A DNA stretch of 64,000 nucleotides from Agrobacterium tumefaciens_K (GTDB lineage Bacteria > Pseudomonadota > Alphaproteobacteria > Rhizobiales > Rhizobiaceae): the NCBI RefSeq assembly GCF_031801495.1, contig NZ_JAOEGC010000007.1, positions 62,001-126,000 of the forward strand. The letters run 5' to 3'. Within the stretch, counting starts at the first letter, position 1. The number at the start of each line of letters is the position of its first letter. Position numbers and translations under genes: made by a program. The notes below the pieces were generated by a model. The model saw only the letters and a program-made list of their open reading frames with translations. It was not told the DNA's origin and did not search any database. Positions 59,720 through 64,000 of the stretch are shown piece after piece.

Positions 59720-60322
59720 GATGGCGATTGGTATTTATGATCGTGGCCGTCTCGGAATGGATATCGGAACCGAGGCTATCGCTCTGCTATAGGGGCAGGG
59801 GTTCTCAGCGCTGAAACTTCCTCGCATCGGTGCAAGAGTTCTCACGCTACATTGAGCGCGCAATCCGAGTGTATTCAAGGTGTGGAATAATCGTAGAACG
59901 TCAAGAACGAGAAAGAGCCTTTGTTGGGGTCGAATAGCAGGACGACCTTCTGATGGTCGTCCATTCCGCGGATTATCGAAACCACCGCGGTTAAGCCAGA
60001 CCACTCAATGAACACCTACATCGTGATCTGCGCACTCGCATATTTTTCCTCGAAACATGTTCCAAGGCGCGCTCCTTGAGATTTGAACAAGTGGAAGATC
60101 AGTTGAAGAAACCGAGTGACAGGAAATCTTTGCAAAGCTGAACGCTAGGAGCCAACCGGACCTAGAGGGAAGGGGAGGGTGAGATTACGCATCATGACGT
60201 TCATATCGGACTGTTTCACGAGCGAGGCATCAAACAAGCCCCGTCCCGAACGCATGCCCGTCATCGACAGGATATTCAGGCCATTTATCACACGAAACCT
60301 CACAACTAGCATTCAAATTCAT
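59720..60322. other. Gene-free stretch downstream of repC
   Basis: About 600 bp with no convincing gene. Palindromes of the published rhizobial parS form (GTT-N4-GC-N4-AAC) were looked for and not found. Open frames on either strand are short and unlike known proteins. Confidence 0.45.
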
Positions 60323-61537
60323 CTACACAGCCTCTTTCACTGGGTGGCCGGCACCGCGCAGCAACGCCATAAGCACGGGCCCGAGAGAAAATTCGCCACG
60401 TTTTGCTCGATTAGTCAGATCACGGAGATATCCACCTGGTGAGTTGATATGGCCGCCTTTTTCCAGGATACATGCAATCGTAACGGCAGCATTTTCCGGC
60501 CCCATCACCTCACAAGCCTCCTGATAGGCCGATGCGCTGACCCCCAGCATTGATCGCACGACAACCGCGGCCGTCATGAGCTCGCGCCAGTTCCGAATTT
60601 CGCCTTCAGGTCCGTAGTTCGTGATGTCTGGGCATGCCCGCAGAACGACATTCAACGGAAATGACTTGATCGGCACATGCTTAGGCTGCCTTTCAACCCT
60701 CGACTTTTCGCCCTGCTCTTTTCGAGAGCCAGGTTCAAGTTCATTAGGGTGGTTGGTATTTGAATTCTGTATGTGATGCTCAAAATGGGCATCATTGGTG
60801 TTCATTTTTGATGAAAAATCGCCGCGATTCAGGAGTTTGACGATATCTTGCATCAGAAGCTCCATCTGTTGTCCCAACGCAGTCAGGTCGTTAAGAGCCG
60901 GAGAGCGCGGAATCCTGCGCACAATATCGAGATAACGCAGTTCGATTGCACCCCAGTCCCCCGGCACTCCCTCTTCTACTGCCGCGGTAATCAGTTTCCG
61001 GACATCGCGCCGGCATATCGTCAGATTCTCCTTAGCCCTGCGAAAAGCGATCCTATCCGCTGCAACCTGTTGAGCCAAGCATGCCAGCTCTTCCGCGCGC
61101 ATCAACATCGGCGAAATATCAAAGCCAAATGCATGCTCAATAGAGCCAGCCTCGTCCTTGCGCGCGTATCGTTTGCCGTTCGCACTGTCCTTGCGTACGA
61201 TCAGTCCTGCGTCCACCAGGAGTGCCAGATGACGTCGCAAGGTTGCGCCCGCGATACCGTGAGCCCGGATCGACAATTGAATATTAGACGGAAACACCAC
61301 GAGTTGGGCGTCTTGTCTCAACTCATTCTCCGGATAGAAGCTCAAAAGTGCATCGAGCACAGCAAGGCTGCGGTCCTGCAGCCCCAGAACTTCGCGTGCC
61401 TCCGATGCATCCCGGAACACTTTCCATTTGTCAGCCGATGCACCATCCTTGATCTTGGTCGTGGCAATCTGCCGTTTCACAAGCGCAAGCGTCACCGGTC
61501 GCCGCCCAAAGGGCGTCGTTACTTGTCCACCTTCCAT
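60323..61537 (-). CDS. repC: RepC replication initiator
   Basis: RepC is the initiator of repABC replicons and binds the origin that lies inside its own gene. The 404-aa protein starts TTPFGRRPVTLALVKRQ and has the N-terminal winged helix (HGIAGATLRRHLALLVDAGL) and the conserved C-terminal YLRDLTNRAKRGEFSLGPVL. AGGCGG precedes the ATG. It is separated from repB by about 200 bases that encode an antisense RNA, the usual copy-number control. Acts in cis on this replicon. Confidence 0.95.
   Translation of the reverse strand: MEGGQVTTPFGRRPVTLALVKRQIATTKIKDGASADKWKVFRDASEAREVLGLQDRSLAVLDALLSFYPENELRQDAQLVVFPSNIQLSIRAHGIAGATLRRHLALLVDAGLIVRKDSANGKRYARKDEAGSIEHAFGFDISPMLMRAEELACLAQQVAADRIAFRRAKENLTICRRDVRKLITAAVEEGVPGDWGAIELRYLDIVRRIPRSPALNDLTALGQQMELLMQDIVKLLNRGDFSSKMNTNDAHFEHHIQNSNTNHPNELEPGSRKEQGEKSRVERQPKHVPIKSFPLNVVLRACPDITNYGPEGEIRNWRELMTAAVVVRSMLGVSASAYQEACEVMGPENAAVTIACILEKGGHINSPGGYLRDLTNRAKRGEFSLGPVLMALLRGAGHPVKEAV
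60745..60830. other. AT-rich segment in repC, likely replication origin
   Basis: This part of repC is visibly richer in A and T than the rest (for example TGGTATTTGAATTCTGTATG, then TTCATTTTTGATGAAAAATC). In studied repABC plasmids the origin lies in an AT-rich segment of repC, so this is the best candidate. No iterons were found. Confidence 0.5.
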
Positions 61538-61632
61538 TGATACCGCCTTTTCAAAAAGGCAAAAGAAAAACGCTCACCAAAGCGGTGCCAAAAACTCTTG
61601 ACTAGGATTCATGGAAATGCGATTCTCAAGTT

Positions 61633-61686
61633 CTCACACATCGAGAGAGGCTTCCATGACGGCAACGTTTCGGGGGCCTTTTTCTT
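61633..61686 (+). ncRNA. Antisense countertranscribed RNA of the repABC operon
   Basis: Antisense to the repB-repC leader. Promoter TTGACT (61598-61603), 17 bases, GATTCT (61621-61626) on the plus strand. The transcript would start near 61633 and end at the hairpin and T run AGAGGCTT...GGGGGCCTTTTTC. The size, about 54 nt, and position fit the ctRNA (incA/repE) that limits RepC translation in this plasmid family. Confidence 0.75.
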
Positions 61687-61740
61687 TTCCTCGTTTCCCT
61701 TCCTTAAAATCGACCTGGACGACCGTGTCGTGTCGGTTTT

Positions 61741-62763
61741 TTAATGCTCTGATCGCTCACGGCTGAACCGCTCGGCCAGCGCCGGCAGTTCCCTTTCGAC
61801 GAATTTCAAGAATTCTGCGCCATCGGGTGTTTCGGCCAAAATGCGGATATCTTTCGAAGAGATCGTGAAACGTCCAAGCGATTCGCCCGTCACACCCGTG
61901 ATCGCATTGCCCTTATTTTTCACCGCGTTCTTGGATTTCAGGCCGTTCAGCACCGCAAGAAACCTCTGGTCGGATCCGAAGCGCTTCTCTGCCGCGCTTG
62001 AAAGGACAGCGCGAAGCCGATCCATTTCATTGGGATTGTCGGAAACCGCCTTGGCGAGATCGGCCCAACGAAGGCGGCCAACCTTCGGTGCCCTGCCGAT
62101 CGCCTCGATCATGTCAGACGGTACGGTGCGATAGACTGTTCTCATCCGCGCAAGCTCCGCACCGTCGATGGACAGGGCAGCATAGATGTCACGCGCCTTG
62201 ATGCCAGCTTCATCCATCCGGCGCGCAAAGAGTGCCCGCTCGATCCAGGAAAGATCCTGTCGATTGGCGTTTTCGATGCCTTGAGCAATCACCAGATCAA
62301 GATCCGAAATCTCGACCTCGATCGCCTTGACCGGAATCCCCAGATCCTTGGCCGCCTGGAGACGGCGATGACCATAAACGACCTGCCAGCGATCAGGAGA
62401 CGAGGGAGACTTGCGGACCTGTATCGGAACCTTCTGGCCTTCCGCTTTGACCGAGTTGCGGAAGACCTCAAACCGTGAGCCGTCGTCGTCCGGCAGACGA
62501 TCAGGATAGGGCGATGGATCGATCTTGGAAGGGTCAAGTTCCCTGATAGCCCCTCCACCTGCCTCGACAAGCGCTTTCAACCGGTCACGTTCAGACTTGA
62601 TATCGTCGATTGCCCTGTGTGCAGCACCGACAACACCAGCGCCAACGCGGCCAGATGGTGGTGTCACTGTTGCGGAGGGAGTGTCTGTCGAGAGCTTGTT
62701 TTCCAGCTCCGCAGACAGGAGGCCGAAATTGGCAACGATCGACTTGTTCGATGACTTGCTCAT
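61741..62763 (-). CDS. repB: RepB, ParB-like centromere-binding protein
   Basis: A 340-aa partition protein. The ParB N-terminal domain is at about 60-170 (IQVRKSPSSPDRWQVVYGHR, with the box GHRRLQAAKDLG) and the helix-turn-helix lies around 190-215 (GIENANRQDLSWIERALFAR). It binds parS sites and works with RepA to segregate the plasmid. ATGA overlap with repA couples their translation. Confidence 0.95.
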   Translation of the reverse strand: MSKSSNKSIVANFGLLSAELENKLSTDTPSATVTPPSGRVGAGVVGAAHRAIDDIKSERDRLKALVEAGGGAIRELDPSKIDPSPYPDRLPDDDGSRFEVFRNSVKAEGQKVPIQVRKSPSSPDRWQVVYGHRRLQAAKDLGIPVKAIEVEISDLDLVIAQGIENANRQDLSWIERALFARRMDEAGIKARDIYAALSIDGAELARMRTVYRTVPSDMIEAIGRAPKVGRLRWADLAKAVSDNPNEMDRLRAVLSSAAEKRFGSDQRFLAVLNGLKSKNAVKNKGNAITGVTGESLGRFTISSKDIRILAETPDGAEFLKFVERELPALAERFSRERSEH

Positions 62764-63983
62764 GTGCGCCCCCAGCTGCTGTTGATCAACTTGACGATAG
62801 CCTCGTTCACAGCGTCAACCGCCTCGCGCGCCCGCTTATGCGTGTCTCGTCCGATCTGTCCCATTTCAAGCTCGTAGATCGACCGCTTCGCAAGTCCTGC
62901 GGCCTCCACCGCAGTGCTCTCGATGGAGGTCGGCAAAAGCACGTCTGAGCCAAACAAGTGGCGCATCATGGCGACGACCTGTGACTGCGGCGCGTCGTTT
63001 GGATCGTGGCGTGTCACGAGATAGCGGATGAAGTCCTGATCAAGCTGAGCGCCGCTTTCATTCAGCACGCCAATCAGATCACCCATCATCAACAGAAACT
63101 GGCTCATTGACGCGACATCGAGCATCGCGGGATGAACGGTAATGATCATGCTGGTCGCAGCATACATCGCGCTCAGCGTCAGGAAACCAAGTGAAGGAGG
63201 CGTATCGAGGATAACGACATCATAATCCGCCTCGACCTCAGCGAGCGCAATCTTCAGTCGCTCGAAAAAGATCGGTCCCGAGTTCGATTTCTCGGCCAGA
63301 ACACGTGGCGTGTCGTGCTCGTACTCCATGACCTCGAGATTACCCGGAATAAGATCGATACCATCAAAATAGGTCTTGCGAATGATCTCTCGGATCGGTC
63401 TCCGGCCGGCGTCATCATAGCGCAAAGCGGCATAAATCGTTTCGTTGGCGCCAACATCGAATTCCGGCTGTGCTCCGAAAAGCGCAGAAAGGGATGCTTG
63501 AGGATCAAGGTCGAGCGCAAGGACACGATATCCCTGCAACGCTAGATAATGCGCAAGGTGAACGCAGGTCGTCGTCTTGGCGCTGCCGCCCTTGAAGTTG
63601 GCGATAGAAACGACCTGAAGATGCTCACCTGCACGACGGCGCGGGAGAAACCTCAACGCTTCGGCCGGCTTCTGCTCCGCAAAAAGCTCACGCAACTCGT
63701 TGATCTGGGCAAGCGTATAAACACGGTGATTGTTTTCCAGTCGTCCTGGAACCGGTCCTCTTCCTTCGCTCGACATGAGCTTCAGTGTAGAATCGGGTAT
63801 GGAAGTCAGCTTCGAGACTTCGTTGGTCAGGAAAGGCCTCAGGCTTTTCTCCGACTTTGGAGGATACATGCGCGTGCGAAGCTGCTGCAATTGCTGCGAC
63901 AGAAGTCCGGCGTGGCGCATGATCTTTGCGCCCGCATCTTCCTTCTGACCGTCCGTTACTTTTGCCTGTCCTGCTATCGCCAT
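62760..63983 (-). CDS. repA: RepA, ParA-type partition ATPase
   Basis: A 407-aa ATPase with deviant Walker A IANFKGGSAKTTTCVHLA (about 127-144), LDLDPQASLSALFG and Walker B DYDVVILDTPPSLG. The N-terminal MerR-like helix-turn-helix (SKLTSIPDSTLKLM) lets it repress the repABC promoter. GAGGG lies at better spacing for the second ATG (63983) than for ATG 63986. The promoter and upstream region are cut off at the window edge. Confidence 0.95.
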   Translation of the reverse strand: MAIAGQAKVTDGQKEDAGAKIMRHAGLLSQQLQQLRTRMYPPKSEKSLRPFLTNEVSKLTSIPDSTLKLMSSEGRGPVPGRLENNHRVYTLAQINELRELFAEQKPAEALRFLPRRRAGEHLQVVSIANFKGGSAKTTTCVHLAHYLALQGYRVLALDLDPQASLSALFGAQPEFDVGANETIYAALRYDDAGRRPIREIIRKTYFDGIDLIPGNLEVMEYEHDTPRVLAEKSNSGPIFFERLKIALAEVEADYDVVILDTPPSLGFLTLSAMYAATSMIITVHPAMLDVASMSQFLLMMGDLIGVLNESGAQLDQDFIRYLVTRHDPNDAPQSQVVAMMRHLFGSDVLLPTSIESTAVEAAGLAKRSIYELEMGQIGRDTHKRAREAVDAVNEAIVKLINSSWGRT

Positions 63984-64000
63984 CATTCCCTCTTGGCGGG

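Noticed and set aside
59735..60004. Minus-strand 89-codon frame
   Set aside because: Arginine/proline-rich composition typical of a chance frame in GC-rich DNA; no homology recognised.
1..64000. CRISPR arrays, rRNA operons, intact insertion sequences
   Set aside because: No regularly spaced direct repeats, no rRNA sequence and no complete transposase were seen on either strand.

Overview
The window ends in a complete repABC replication and partition operon (60.3-64.0 kb, minus strand). It also carries an RHE_PE00001-type protein (51.3-52.4 kb) and many operon-like clusters of small-molecule enzymes. Together these point to a secondary replicon (plasmid or chromid) of a Rhizobiaceae alphaproteobacterium in the Agrobacterium/Rhizobium/Neorhizobium group. 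The species is not resolved from sequence alone.

Layout. 0.1-4.9 kb: a Fic protein, a large atypical tyrosine recombinase, then a scar zone with IS3-transposase and ABC-F remnants and an EF-hand gene broken by an in-frame stop. 4.9-31.4 kb: a metabolic and stress region with ohr, an OmpR-type two-component pair, dipZ, three paralogous secreted alpha/beta hydrolases, other hydrolases, RidA, L,D-transpeptidase, VOC protein, several SDR oxidoreductases, an MFS pump, a cytochrome b561-molybdoenzyme fusion, and local regulators (LysR, AraC, two TetR, HxlR, ECF sigma with an NrsF-like anti-sigma). Several regulators have readable operators or promoters beside them. 31.7-36.1 kb: a membrane diguanylate cyclase and an autotransporter.

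36.4-51.0 kb is a dense defence island: a complete qatABCD operon, an acetyltransferase remnant, an ABC three-component (ABC-3C) operon with a nuclease-like effector, an unassigned three-gene plus-strand cluster (HEPN-like, unknown, nuclease-like), and a restriction-endonuclease/STAND NTPase fusion. The three-gene cluster is the best candidate for an undescribed system.

51.3-60.3 kb: RHE_PE00001 protein, a tyrosine recombinase preceded by a 13-bp-arm inverted repeat that looks like a recombination site, and a DUF4143 ATPase. A gene graveyard follows, holding a decayed second copy of the recombinase-ATPase pair plus LysR, SDR and MFS fragments, and three copies of a CTGTCAGCTGACAG-centred palindrome about 300 bp apart. 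repC, an antisense RNA gene, repB and repA close the window. Coordinates and motifs come from direct reading; family names come from motif recognition, without database searches.
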